Of a stretch of 64,000 nt of DNA, positions 28,044 to 36,796 are shown piece after piece. The notes beneath the pieces are model-generated. The model was not told the origin of the DNA, did no database searches, and saw only the letters and a list, made by a program, of their open reading frames with translations. Origin of the DNA: Pseudobutyrivibrio ruminis (GTDB lineage Bacteria; Bacillota; Clostridia; Lachnospirales; Lachnospiraceae); the NCBI RefSeq assembly GCF_015057245.1, contig NZ_SVET01000004.1, positions 158,875-222,874 on the forward strand. Direction: 5' to 3'. Numbering within the stretch: position 1 is the stretch's first letter; each line of letters opens with the position of its first letter. Position numbers and translations under genes: made by a program.

Positions 28044-29105
28044 ATGATGAAAAAGTTTATAGCGATTATATTATCTTTAGTCATTGCTCTCACCGGCATC
28101 TTTCTTACCTCCAAGTTGCTTGAGCCTAAATATATGTCAGGCATTTTGGAAGGAGCAATGATTCAGGAATACTACGATGATCCTACAGATCACAATGTTG
28201 TATTTATAGGCGATTGTGAATTATACGAAAATATTTCTCCAGTTTACCTTTGGGAAAACTATGGTATCAATTCATATATAAGAGGAAGCGCCCAGCAGCT
28301 AATATGGCAGTCATATTATCTTGCTGAGGAGACAGTTAAGATGGAACATCCAGATGTGATTGTTTTCAACGTGCTTTCTATGAAATATAACGAGCCACAG
28401 AATGAGGCATACAACAGAATGACTTTGGATGGCATGAAATGGTCATCAAGCAAAGTTAATTCCATTAAGGCCTCAATGACAGATGAGGAAAACTTTATTG
28501 ACTATGTTTTCCCTATTCTTAGATATCACTCTAGATGGAGTGATTTATCAGCAGAAGATTTTAAATATATGTTCCACAGAGATAAGGTTTCCTTCAACGG
28601 ATACTACATGCGAGTGGATGTAAAGGCTGCAGAGGATGTGCCAGAGGGAAGACCTCTTGCTGATTATCAGTTTGGCGACAATTCCTACTATTATCTTGAT
28701 AAGCTTACAAAGCTTTGCAAGGATAATGATGTTAAGCTTGTTCTTGTGAAGGCTCCTACACTTTATCCTTATTGGTACGATGAGTGGGATCAGCAGATTA
28801 AGGACTATGCTTCAGCTAACAATCTGGACTATATCAACTTCCTTGAGCTTCAGGACGAGCTGGGTCTTGATTGGAGCCAGGATACATATGATGGAGGTCT
28901 TCATCTAAATTTGGCAGGAGCAGAAAAGCTTTCTGATTATGTTGGAAATATGCTTACCACCGAGTACGGCATTCCAGACAGACGAGATGAGAGTGATCTT
29001 AATGCATACTGGGATAAGGTAATTGAAAGATACAATGCTGAGATAGAGAGACAAACTACCAACCTTCAGCTTTATGGCACTGTCCATGACCCAGAGGAAC
29101 AGTAG
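28044..29105 (+). CDS. DltD-like / SGNH-fold surface acyltransferase partner
   Basis: A 353-residue protein with one N-terminal membrane helix (about 4-23) and an extracytoplasmic domain with an SGNH-like layout. The segment VVFIGDCELYEN stands where related proteins have G-[TDS]-S; the usual nucleophile Ser is Cys (C58). The C-terminal pair is D283 and H287 in YDGGLHLN. As the last gene of the operon, 9 bases after the MBOAT gene, it is the likely DltD/AlgX equivalent that completes transfer to the polymer. The Cys is unusual if it is indeed the nucleophile. Confidence 0.75.
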   Translation: MMKKFIAIILSLVIALTGIFLTSKLLEPKYMSGILEGAMIQEYYDDPTDHNVVFIGDCELYENISPVYLWENYGINSYIRGSAQQLIWQSYYLAEETVKMEHPDVIVFNVLSMKYNEPQNEAYNRMTLDGMKWSSSKVNSIKASMTDEENFIDYVFPILRYHSRWSDLSAEDFKYMFHRDKVSFNGYYMRVDVKAAEDVPEGRPLADYQFGDNSYYYLDKLTKLCKDNDVKLVLVKAPTLYPYWYDEWDQQIKDYASANNLDYINFLELQDELGLDWSQDTYDGGLHLNLAGAEKLSDYVGNMLTTEYGIPDRRDESDLNAYWDKVIERYNAEIERQTTNLQLYGTVHDPEEQ

Positions 29106-29130
29106 TACAGAATCATCACATAAAATTCAC

Positions 29131-29159
29131 ATGACTTTATGAAAGCGCGGTGTTATAAT
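29131..29159 (+). promoter_or_regulatory. Flagellin gene promoter (sigma-A type)
   Basis: -35 ATGACT (29131-29136), 17 bases, -10 TATAAT (29154-29159). A sigma-28 pattern, more usual for flagellin genes, was not evident. Confidence 0.6.
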
Positions 29160-29219
29160 ACGGTTACAAATTGGAATTATATGTAATTATGTAACGTTTT
29201 AAGATTGAGGTGAGTTATT

Positions 29220-30032
29220 ATGAAGATTCAATCTAATGTAAACACAGCACAGTATCAGAACACAATTAATAAAAGAAAGGAAACTGAGGAGCAGCAGAAG
29301 AAGGCTTCGAAGGAACTTTCTACAGGCAAAAAAGTAAATACAGCGGCAGATGATGCAGTTGCATTATCCATTTCACAGCAAATCATGAAGGAGGCTAAGT
29401 CTCTTACAACAGGCAGCAGTAACATTTCTTATGGAATAGATGCTGCAAATATTGCAGACGGAGCTCTTTCTAATATTACTGATACTCTTGGAGATATTGA
29501 GCAGAATACAGTTCGTGCAATGAACGGTCTTTATTCAGAAAGCGATAGAGCTATTCTTCAGGAGGCAAATGAACAGTCTGTAGCTACAATCAATCAGACT
29601 ATTAATCAGGCGCAGTACAATGAAAAGAATCTACTTGATGGTTCAACAGGAGATATTAATATCTACACTGGTACATCAAGCACTACAATCCAGGAAGCAG
29701 ATGCAAAAGCTGCAATTGCTGATTTAGAAAACTTTGATGTTTCTGGAAATGGAAATAATATCAGCACTGATGCTTTGGATAAAGCATATTCGTCAATTAG
29801 TGATATGCGTAGCCAGATAGGTGCCGAGACCAATGGCTTATCAGCTGCATATAATGTAAATAACAATACAGCTGAGAACCTTACAAGTGCACAGGCTCAG
29901 AAAGAAGATGCTGATTTTTACAAGTCAGTTACTAAAATGAAGTCAAGTGGAGTGGTTGGAGCTGCTCAGAATATGGCTTTGAAGAACCAGATGGAAAGCC
30001 AGGAAAATCTTGTATCAAAGATGTTCCAGTAA
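29220..30032 (+). CDS. Divergent flagellin-like protein
   Basis: A 270-residue protein with both flagellin ends: an N-terminal helix region containing STGKKVNTAADDAVALSISQQ (residues 34-53; in flagellins typically G-x-R-I-N-S-A-x-D-D-A) and a C-terminal helix ending in MALKNQMESQENLVSKMFQ. The first residues are unlike the usual M-x-I-N-x-N start, and the C-terminus lacks the common LL ending. A minor flagellin or hook-associated-like role is possible. No flagellar assembly genes are adjacent. It has its own promoter and a strong terminator. Confidence 0.82.
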   Translation: MKIQSNVNTAQYQNTINKRKETEEQQKKASKELSTGKKVNTAADDAVALSISQQIMKEAKSLTTGSSNISYGIDAANIADGALSNITDTLGDIEQNTVRAMNGLYSESDRAILQEANEQSVATINQTINQAQYNEKNLLDGSTGDINIYTGTSSTTIQEADAKAAIADLENFDVSGNGNNISTDALDKAYSSISDMRSQIGAETNGLSAAYNVNNNTAENLTSAQAQKEDADFYKSVTKMKSSGVVGAAQNMALKNQMESQENLVSKMFQ

Positions 30033-30049
30033 ACTATGTATTTTAATTG

Positions 30050-30085
30050 CCCTAGACAATAAAATGTCTAGGGTATTATTTTAAA
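30050..30085 (+). terminator. Rho-independent terminator after flagellin
   Basis: A perfect 9-bp stem (30050-30058 with 30065-30073) and a 6-base loop, followed by a T-rich tract. Confidence 0.85.
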
Positions 30086-30094
30086 AAAAATGAG

Positions 30095-30123
30095 TTGACA
30101 AATGCAATTCAATTGAGTACAAT
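30095..30123 (+). promoter_or_regulatory. Near-consensus promoter with OhrR-like operator
   Basis: -35 TTGACA (30095-30100), 17 bases, -10 TACAAT (30118-30123). AATTG-AGTA-CAATT is an inverted repeat across the -10, and TACAATT matches the half-site known for Bacillus OhrR. The last gene of this operon encodes an OhrR-type repressor, so autoregulation is likely. Confidence 0.75.
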
Positions 30124-30188
30124 TTAATTAACTTAAAAGATTGCACGCAACTATTATAGTTTTAAAAGAGCTACGGAGGTTTTAAAAC

Positions 30189-31061
30189 ATGGAAAGATAT
30201 GATATTGCAGTTATAGGTACAGGCCCTGCTGGATTAGAGGCTGCTATTACAGCAAAGGTTAGAAATAAATCAGTACTTCTTATTGGTGGTAAAGGTTCTT
30301 CTGATAAGGTTTCAAAGGCACACACTATTCAGAATTATTTAGGTTTACCTGATGTAGCTGGTGCAGATATGGCAAAGGCATTTCTTGATCATGCAACAGG
30401 AATGGGCATTGAAATCACAGAAGATAAAGTAAATGCCGTATATTCAATGGGTCAGTATTTTGCAATTCAGTGCCACAATGGTGATTACGAAGCAAGCTCA
30501 GTAATCATTGCAGCTGGTATGACTACAATGAAGCCATTCCCTGGTGAGATGGAAAATCTTGGAAGAGGCGTAAGCTACTGTGCAACATGTGATGCAGCTT
30601 TATATAAAGGAAAGACAGCGATCATCCTTGCATACAGCGAAGAGGATGAGCCAGAGGCTGAATTCTTAGCAGAAAGAGCTGACACAGTTTATTATTTGCC
30701 ACAATACGAGTATAATGGAAATCTAAGTGGTAATATTAAAGTAACTTGCGATGTAAAGCCAGGCACAATCGAGATGAAAGATGGTGCAGCTGTTCTTACA
30801 ACAGACGGCGATACATTCTCAGCAGATGGAATCTTTATTTTAAGACAGCAGATTGCTCCATCACAGCTTGTCCCAGGATTAAAGATGGATGGAAATCACG
30901 TTGAAGTAGACCGTCAGATGAATACAAACATCAAAGGTTTATTTGCATGTGGCGATATTACTGGTACACCATATCAGTACATTAAGGCCGCTGGTGAAGG
31001 AAATGTAGCAGCACTTTCAGCTGTTTCATATTTAAATGAATTAAAAAAAGCGCAAAATTAG
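30189..31061 (+). CDS. Thioredoxin reductase, ferredoxin-dependent (FFTR) type likely
   Basis: A 290-residue flavoprotein reducing the thioredoxin encoded 31 bases downstream. The FAD motif GTGPAGLEA (10-18), redox-active C131/C134 in YCATCDAAL and the C-terminal FAD motif GLFACGDITG are present. The central NADPH site is missing: where NADPH enzymes have GGGxSA and HRRxxxR, the segment after residue 143 reads ILAYSEEDEPEAE. Loss of these motifs is the hallmark described for clostridial ferredoxin-dependent flavin thioredoxin reductases, so ferredoxin is the probable electron donor. Confidence 0.85.
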   Translation: MERYDIAVIGTGPAGLEAAITAKVRNKSVLLIGGKGSSDKVSKAHTIQNYLGLPDVAGADMAKAFLDHATGMGIEITEDKVNAVYSMGQYFAIQCHNGDYEASSVIIAAGMTTMKPFPGEMENLGRGVSYCATCDAALYKGKTAIILAYSEEDEPEAEFLAERADTVYYLPQYEYNGNLSGNIKVTCDVKPGTIEMKDGAAVLTTDGDTFSADGIFILRQQIAPSQLVPGLKMDGNHVEVDRQMNTNIKGLFACGDITGTPYQYIKAAGEGNVAALSAVSYLNELKKAQN

Positions 31062-31091
31062 TTATTGATTTAGAACGAAAGGAGATATACT

Positions 31092-31403
31092 ATGGTAAAG
31101 AAAATTAATCAGGATGAATTTAAGTCAATGGACAAGTCAGGTGTTTCTGTTTTAGACTTCAATGCTACATGGTGTGGTCCATGTAAGATGCTTGCTCCAG
31201 TTTTGGAGGAGGTTTCTGAAGAGCTTTCTGGTAAGGCTAACTTCTACAGTGTCGATACTGATGAAAATCCAGATTTAGCAAGAGAATATGGTATTATGAA
31301 TATTCCTGCAATCGTTGTCTTAAAGGATGGCGAAAAGGTAGACATGAACGTTGGTTTCGTTCCAAAGGAAGCACTTTCTGATTTTGTGTCTAAGAACTTA
31401 TAA
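31092..31403 (+). CDS. trxA: Thioredoxin
   Basis: A 103-residue disulfide reductase with the classical WCGPC site (C28, C31) and the cis-proline segment NIPAIVV. It is coupled in one operon with its reductase and an OhrR-type regulator, consistent with peroxide-inducible thiol repair. AAAGGAGA precedes the ATG. Confidence 0.96.
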   Translation: MVKKINQDEFKSMDKSGVSVLDFNATWCGPCKMLAPVLEEVSEELSGKANFYSVDTDENPDLAREYGIMNIPAIVVLKDGEKVDMNVGFVPKEALSDFVSKNL

Positions 31404-31424
31404 TTAATAAGAGGTGAGTATTAA

Positions 31425-31871
31425 ATGAGTGATAAATTTGATTGCTTGAAAATTTCAAATCAGCTTTGTTTTCCGCTGTATGCTTGTTCGAAGGAGATTG
31501 TAAAGAGATATAAGCCATATCTTGATCCAATCGATCTTACATACACACAGTACATTACAATGATGGTAGTTTGGGAAGAAAAGGAGATTACAGTTAAGGC
31601 TCTTGGAGACAAATTGTTCCTTGATTCTGGCACACTTACTCCAGTTCTCAAGAAGCTTGAGCAGAAGGGTTATGTTAAGAGAAGCCGTTCAAAGGATGAT
31701 GAAAGAAATCTTATCATTACACTTACTGACGAAGGATTGGAATTAAAAAAGCAGGCATGTCAAATACCTGCTAAGATGGGCAAATGTGTAAGTTTATCAC
31801 AAGAAGAATGTTCACAGCTTTACAGTTTGCTATACAAGATTCTTGGATCTTTCCAAGAAGAAGCTAATTAA
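31425..31871 (+). CDS. ohrR: OhrR-type MarR-family redox repressor
   Basis: A 148-residue winged-helix regulator. NQLCFPLYA carries C15, the position of the peroxide-sensing cysteine in OhrR; LTYTQYITM, LDSGTLTPVLKKLE and the wing DDERN also match OhrR closely. Two further cysteines (C7, C21) flank C15. It should repress the operon until oxidised by organic hydroperoxide. No ohr peroxidase gene is adjacent; the usual target is replaced by a thioredoxin system. Its last 8 bases overlap the end of the opposing gene. Confidence 0.9.
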   Translation: MSDKFDCLKISNQLCFPLYACSKEIVKRYKPYLDPIDLTYTQYITMMVVWEEKEITVKALGDKLFLDSGTLTPVLKKLEQKGYVKRSRSKDDERNLIITLTDEGLELKKQACQIPAKMGKCVSLSQEECSQLYSLLYKILGSFQEEAN

Positions 31872-33048
31872 AAAGATTAAATAGATCCACATTTTCACGA
31901 GCTTTAGAAATGACATCGTCTACGAAAGAGGCGGTGTCATTTTTTATTGTATCCCAGTCGATTACTTCAACATTGGATAAATCAGCGCCAGCATTATCAA
32001 AGACATCTCCCATATTTTCTACAGTTTGGAGAGTGCCTTTCATGTATCCTTCTCCTAATACTTCCTCATTTTTTGCGACCTCGATATTGGTAACTTCTGT
32101 TTTCATACCAGAATCAATAAAGTTTAATAAAACTCCACAATCGATGGTATATACATCTCCGTTTGATGCATAGTATGTGAGATTATCTGTAAATGAGTTT
32201 GTGTATGTAGTGCTTCCGTCTCGTTTGATGGTGACAACAGCAAGCTCATCATCTGGAAGAGGAGCATAAAACTCCATGGTGCTAAGGTTCTTACCATAGA
32301 TAGCAAGATACTCACCATCGTTCTTATAAGATAAATCAAACACGATTTTCCTAGTGTGATTCCACTTATCTAAATAAAGAGAACATGTTATATCATGGTC
32401 AGGAGTTTTCATTCCAAGCAAATCCCAAATGAAATCACCCTCACCGGCAGGAATAATGATTTTGAACTCAGAGGCTTCTGTACCATCTTCATCAGTGTAC
32501 ACCTCACCGGTTTTTTCTATTTCAATGCTGTGAACAAAGTTCCAGATATTTCGTTTATTGTTGTGGAACCATTCACGGGAAATATCGTTGTTTAGATTTG
32601 GAGCTTTAAGGAATAAATCTTCTCCGGTATCAAATCCGTAGGAGATGTCTCCTAAAAGAGGTGCAACAAGATAAACGGTATCATCCTGGGCATAGATATC
32701 CAATTCACCTACGTTTAAAACTAATACATTAAGATTAGAGTTGCAGGAAAATTTCTTTTGCTCATATGAGCGCTCACCCTTTATGCTACCGCTAATTGAA
32801 TAAGGAAAACCCTTTACTTTTTTGATGTAGGCATTACCTGAATAGCGAATGTCGGAATTTGTGTAATTTCTGAATAAATCCTTCAGGTCGATATTGTAGG
32901 CCAAGTAATCTGGACTGTTGAGTGTTGATTCTGAAAAATTAATAACTGAAGCTAACACTCTTACAGTAGGATTAAAGTCCAATTCTGCCTTAATTAATAT
33001 AGCTATTGCAAATACGATAATAAATGTTATTCCAATTTTTTTCTTCAT
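31864..33048 (-). CDS. Exported membrane-anchored protein, unknown function
   Basis: A 394-residue protein with a short basic N-terminus and a hydrophobic signal/anchor (about 4-21), then a soluble, mostly beta-patterned domain with few cysteines and acidic repeats such as YTDEDGTEASEF. I recognise no family. It follows the TPR gene by 9 bases on the same strand, so the two are probably one operon, and its end overlaps ohrR tail to tail by 8 bases. Confidence 0.7.
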   Translation of the reverse strand: MKKKIGITFIIVFAIAILIKAELDFNPTVRVLASVINFSESTLNSPDYLAYNIDLKDLFRNYTNSDIRYSGNAYIKKVKGFPYSISGSIKGERSYEQKKFSCNSNLNVLVLNVGELDIYAQDDTVYLVAPLLGDISYGFDTGEDLFLKAPNLNNDISREWFHNNKRNIWNFVHSIEIEKTGEVYTDEDGTEASEFKIIIPAGEGDFIWDLLGMKTPDHDITCSLYLDKWNHTRKIVFDLSYKNDGEYLAIYGKNLSTMEFYAPLPDDELAVVTIKRDGSTTYTNSFTDNLTYYASNGDVYTIDCGVLLNFIDSGMKTEVTNIEVAKNEEVLGEGYMKGTLQTVENMGDVFDNAGADLSNVEVIDWDTIKNDTASFVDDVISKARENVDLFNLFN

Positions 33049-33057
33049 AATAAGAAA

Positions 33058-34005
33058 TTATAAAAGTTCTATTGGAGTATCTGCAATAGACAAAGCGATG
33101 GCTGTGTCCATCTCAAGTAGATGTTGTGTGGCTTCTGTATTTTCTACTTCAATTGTATCTTCTGCAAAGCGCACACATGCATCATGATATTTTTCAGTGT
33201 TGCCACTGTTTTTATAAACAATCATGTAAAGCTTTGATGCCTCCAGCTTCATGTGTATGTTATTGGCGATAGTGGCAGAGGAATCTAAGCTAAGTGCAAC
33301 TGCTTCAGCACGGTCAAATTCATTCATTCCACAGAAAGTTTCTATAAGAAGCTTTAGGTCCTCAATATAGTCTTGAATAGTGATTTTCGAATTTTTTATA
33401 AAGGTTACTAATTCATCGATATGGTCATAGACGTATTGATTATCTCCCATGCGATGATGAAGGTTTGCTTCCAATACTGACAGGCTAAGGTCATGATGAT
33501 GCATGTCATTTTTGGAGGCAATCTCAGAACCACGTTTTAAAAAGGTTTCAGCCTCAGCATATCTGTGAATATGCAAATAGCAGTAGGCAAGGTTGAGACA
33601 TGCTACTAAATATGAATGAGGCTCATTTGGAAAATCATCCCCGTGGTCTTCCAAATCCTGAAGAGCCATTTTTCCATAGTTAACAGCACTATCGTAATCG
33701 CCTAGTATCATGTAACGATTACAAATAGTTGTATAGAAAAAGTGCTTTGCACCAAGTATATGATGCTTATCAATAATATCAAGAGCGTTTAGACACTTAT
33801 GAAGCATCTTACTATCATAGCCCATAATTCCATAAGCAATAGCAAGACCTCTGAGAGTAAGAATGTATTGCTTATAATCTTGTAATTCTTCATAGATGCT
33901 TGCAGCCATATTTAGATTGTCGATGCCTGGCTCCAAGTTGTTGGAATGAACCAAATACATACCCTTGTCATAATACTCTTTTGCAATTTGTTCTGAACTG
34001 GCCAT
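33058..34005 (-). CDS. TPR-repeat protein
   Basis: A 315-residue helical protein with about six to eight tetratricopeptide-like repeats (for example the segment from YYDKGMYLVHSN onward, and LNLAYCYLHIHRYAEAE near residue 130). There is no signal peptide and no DNA-binding domain, so it probably mediates protein contacts in the cytoplasm. AGGAGG precedes the start. It is divergent from a large hybrid histidine kinase across 163 bases, which hints at a shared signalling role. Confidence 0.8.
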   Translation of the reverse strand: MASSEQIAKEYYDKGMYLVHSNNLEPGIDNLNMAASIYEELQDYKQYILTLRGLAIAYGIMGYDSKMLHKCLNALDIIDKHHILGAKHFFYTTICNRYMILGDYDSAVNYGKMALQDLEDHGDDFPNEPHSYLVACLNLAYCYLHIHRYAEAETFLKRGSEIASKNDMHHHDLSLSVLEANLHHRMGDNQYVYDHIDELVTFIKNSKITIQDYIEDLKLLIETFCGMNEFDRAEAVALSLDSSATIANNIHMKLEASKLYMIVYKNSGNTEKYHDACVRFAEDTIEVENTEATQHLLEMDTAIALSIADTPIELL

Positions 34006-34168
34006 AGTAACCTCCTATGCAAGACCCACAAATACATCAACTTTAGTATATCATTTAATAATAGTACTAATATTTAAAATTCTGTGACGTTTTTCGTAAT
34101 TTGTTGTTTTGAAAGAAATTAAATATTACAATTACTGTAGTGTTTGAAAGAATTACGGGGATTGAATT

Positions 34169-36499
34169 ATGAAAAGGACTAGTCTATTTATCTATGAAAT
34201 TGTGCTCGTAGCCGGAGTACTAATATATTTATTTATCATTGGCCTTTTGGTTTGGGGCGAAAATGCTTTAAAAGAGGAGCGAACCTACACCTCATTTGAG
34301 CTTGAAAGCTATAATGAGGGATGGTATAGAATCTACTCTGATGGCACCAAAGAAGCCATAGAAATTCCAGGACAATATCAACCTGAATCTTCACATGAGT
34401 TTGTAATTGAAAAAGAAATCAATGTAGATGAGCCTTTGTTTGTCAGCTTTGATTCTGCAAAGCAGGATATTAACGCCTTCGTGAATGGTGAATTGAGATA
34501 CAGCTATTCAACCAAGGATTCACGATTATTTGGTGACAACAGTCCAGGTGCATTAATGTTTATTCCTGTTTATCCAGAGGATAATGGTCAAAACTTGCAA
34601 ATAGTTTTTATAGGTGACAATAACTATTCGGGAGTTATTGGCGATATTTGCATAGGAACTCAGCTTGGTATTACTAAGAATCTTTTTACTCAAGAGAAGT
34701 ATGCTCTGATATTGACTTTGATGCTATTAATACTTGGCTTTATTGCTTTTGTAATAGGACTTGTGGTACGGGCTACCTACGGACGAACCATGCCTTTGTT
34801 CTACGCAGGCTGGGTAGTTATGTGCGCGGGAATGTGGTCACTTGCCGAGTCTAACATAAGACAGTTCATAGCGCCGAACTTTTCACTTTTATCCTATATG
34901 ACATACCTAAGTCTTATGATGCTTCCATTTGCCATGGCATTTTATTTTGACAGGCTTCAGGAGGGACGTTATCGCATTTTCTATTTGATTGTTTCTGTGC
35001 TGGATGTTTTCTGTGGTTACATAGCAATAATGCTGCAGTTCTTTAATAACACTGATTTAATAAATGTGTTGATATACGCTTTCGTTGCAATAGTTCTTTC
35101 GATGTTGATATTCATTATCTCCATGGTGATAGATTTTATCCAAGGTCGTTTAAAAAACAATTGGACAGAATTGGTTGGCGTAGCCGGCGCATTGATAGCT
35201 GGATTTGCACAGATTCTTTCCTATAACAGTAGACCAACTACTGTGGATAGAGGAATACTTTTATCCGGTTTACTGTTTTTGATCGTCATGTCGTATATTC
35301 GTGCTCTGACAGATGTGCGAACTATGGAAAGAGACATGTATGCAGCAGTTAAGGCTCAGGATGCCAGCACGGCATTCTTAACAAGAATGAGCCATGAAAT
35401 GCGAACACCTATCAACGCAATCCTTGGAATGAATAAAATGATTCTTAGGGAAAGCAGAGAAGACAATATTTTGGATTACGCCCGTGATGTAAACAGCGCT
35501 GGCAACTATCTTCTTGGCATTGTAAATGAGGTTCTAGATCTTGCAAAGGTTAATGCAGGCAAGATTGTGATAGAAGAAGAAGAGTACGAATTAATGGATA
35601 TGGTCCGCGAATGCTACGCGCTTGTTCGGCCTAGAGCAAAGGCAAGCAGATTATCCTTTGAAGTGGATATGAGCGATGTGCTTCCAGAAAAGCTAAAGGG
35701 CGACAAGGAGCATATCATACAGGTCGTAACAAATCTTCTTACTAATGCAGTAAAATATACACCGGAGGGAAGAATAACACTTTCTGTGCAAGGAAAGATA
35801 TCAGAAGGGAAACTGCTTTTGATAATTACGGTAAGTGACACGGGAATTGGTGTGGCAGAAGAGAGCATTCCATATTTGTTTGATTCATTCAAGCGAGTAG
35901 GAGAGTTTGCGCAAAGCAAAATTGAGGGAACCGGTCTTGGTCTTACAATTACTAAGCAGCTTGTAGATTTGATGCATGGACAGATAGCTGTAGAATCAGA
36001 ATTAGGTAAGGGCACGTCATTTACAGTTGTAATCCCACAGGAGATATGCTCAGTGGAACCATGTGGCACATTCTCTATGGGACCTAATGGCGACAGACGT
36101 GTGGCTGACAGACATGAAGTATTTGATGTGATTGGCGCAATACTTGTAGTTGATGATGTGGCTATAAATCTTAGGGTATTCACCATGCTTTTGAACGATA
36201 CTGATGTCACTGTGGATACAGCAATCAGTGGAGCAGAAGCAATAGAGAAGATAAAAAGAACAAAATATGATATTATATTCATTGATCATTTGATGCCTGG
36301 CATGGATGGCCTCCAGCTAAAGGAAATCATGGATACCATAGAGAACAATCCAAACAAGGATACACCTCTTATCATGCAGACAGCAAATGCAGTTGTAGGC
36401 GCTAGAGAAGAATACGAAAGCTTTGGCTTCAGCGACTACATCGAAAAACCAATCAAAGAAGAGGAGCTAAAAAAGCTTCTCAGAAAATACATGATATAA
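34169..36499 (+). CDS. Hybrid sensor histidine kinase with C-terminal receiver
   Basis: A 776-residue membrane kinase. After a first helix (about 9-28) comes an extracytoplasmic beta-rich domain (about 35-165) and then about seven helices (about 175-390), an arrangement like 7TMR-DISM receptors. The HisKA site is H409 in RMSHEMRTP; the ATPase domain has NLLTNAVKYT and GTGLGLTIT; the receiver has phospho-acceptor D706 in IIFIDHLMPG and Lys in IEKPIKEEE. No DNA-binding regulator is adjacent, so output is unknown. A small gene follows by 10 bases. Confidence 0.9.
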   Translation: MKRTSLFIYEIVLVAGVLIYLFIIGLLVWGENALKEERTYTSFELESYNEGWYRIYSDGTKEAIEIPGQYQPESSHEFVIEKEINVDEPLFVSFDSAKQDINAFVNGELRYSYSTKDSRLFGDNSPGALMFIPVYPEDNGQNLQIVFIGDNNYSGVIGDICIGTQLGITKNLFTQEKYALILTLMLLILGFIAFVIGLVVRATYGRTMPLFYAGWVVMCAGMWSLAESNIRQFIAPNFSLLSYMTYLSLMMLPFAMAFYFDRLQEGRYRIFYLIVSVLDVFCGYIAIMLQFFNNTDLINVLIYAFVAIVLSMLIFIISMVIDFIQGRLKNNWTELVGVAGALIAGFAQILSYNSRPTTVDRGILLSGLLFLIVMSYIRALTDVRTMERDMYAAVKAQDASTAFLTRMSHEMRTPINAILGMNKMILRESREDNILDYARDVNSAGNYLLGIVNEVLDLAKVNAGKIVIEEEEYELMDMVRECYALVRPRAKASRLSFEVDMSDVLPEKLKGDKEHIIQVVTNLLTNAVKYTPEGRITLSVQGKISEGKLLLIITVSDTGIGVAEESIPYLFDSFKRVGEFAQSKIEGTGLGLTITKQLVDLMHGQIAVESELGKGTSFTVVIPQEICSVEPCGTFSMGPNGDRRVADRHEVFDVIGAILVVDDVAINLRVFTMLLNDTDVTVDTAISGAEAIEKIKRTKYDIIFIDHLMPGMDGLQLKEIMDTIENNPNKDTPLIMQTANAVVGAREEYESFGFSDYIEKPIKEEELKKLLRKYMI

Positions 36500-36509
36500 G
36501 GAGAGTACC

Positions 36510-36752
36510 ATGGCATTTAATCCAGCAGATTTATTTAGAGTTAGAAGTGCAGCAGCCACTTTCAATGCAAATCATCCAAAGCTTCTTCCATTTTTCGGAG
36601 CAGCTAAAAACAAAGCAATGACACCAGGTTCAGTTATTGAAATTGCAATCACTGATCCAGCTGGTGAAAAAATCGAAACAAACCTTAGAGTTCAGGAATC
36701 AGACATTGAGCTTATCAATCTTTTAATGGAAATTGGTTCTAAGGGAATGTAA
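36510..36752 (+). CDS. Small conserved-looking protein, unknown function
   Basis: An 80-residue protein with a good ribosome binding site (AAGGAGAG), ten bases after the hybrid kinase. It shows an amphipathic N-terminal helix, then a segment (VIEIAITDPAGEKIETNLRV) with beta character. No family is recognised. Codon use and the strong terminator support a real gene. Confidence 0.7.
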   Translation: MAFNPADLFRVRSAAATFNANHPKLLPFFGAAKNKAMTPGSVIEIAITDPAGEKIETNLRVQESDIELINLLMEIGSKGM

Positions 36753-36758
36753 AAAATA

Positions 36759-36787
36759 AACCTTCCTGCATTTGCAGGAAGGTTTTT
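36759..36787. terminator. Bidirectional terminator
   Basis: A perfect 12-bp stem (36759-36770 with 36773-36784) with a 2-base loop, flanked by A and T runs. It can serve both the kinase operon and the opposing thioesterase gene. Confidence 0.9.
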
Positions 36788-36796
36788 CATTATCTG

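Noticed and set aside
35614..36282. Long open frame antisense to the hybrid kinase
   Set aside because: It is rich in Ser, Thr and Ile with no start signal, a normal shadow of the kinase codons.
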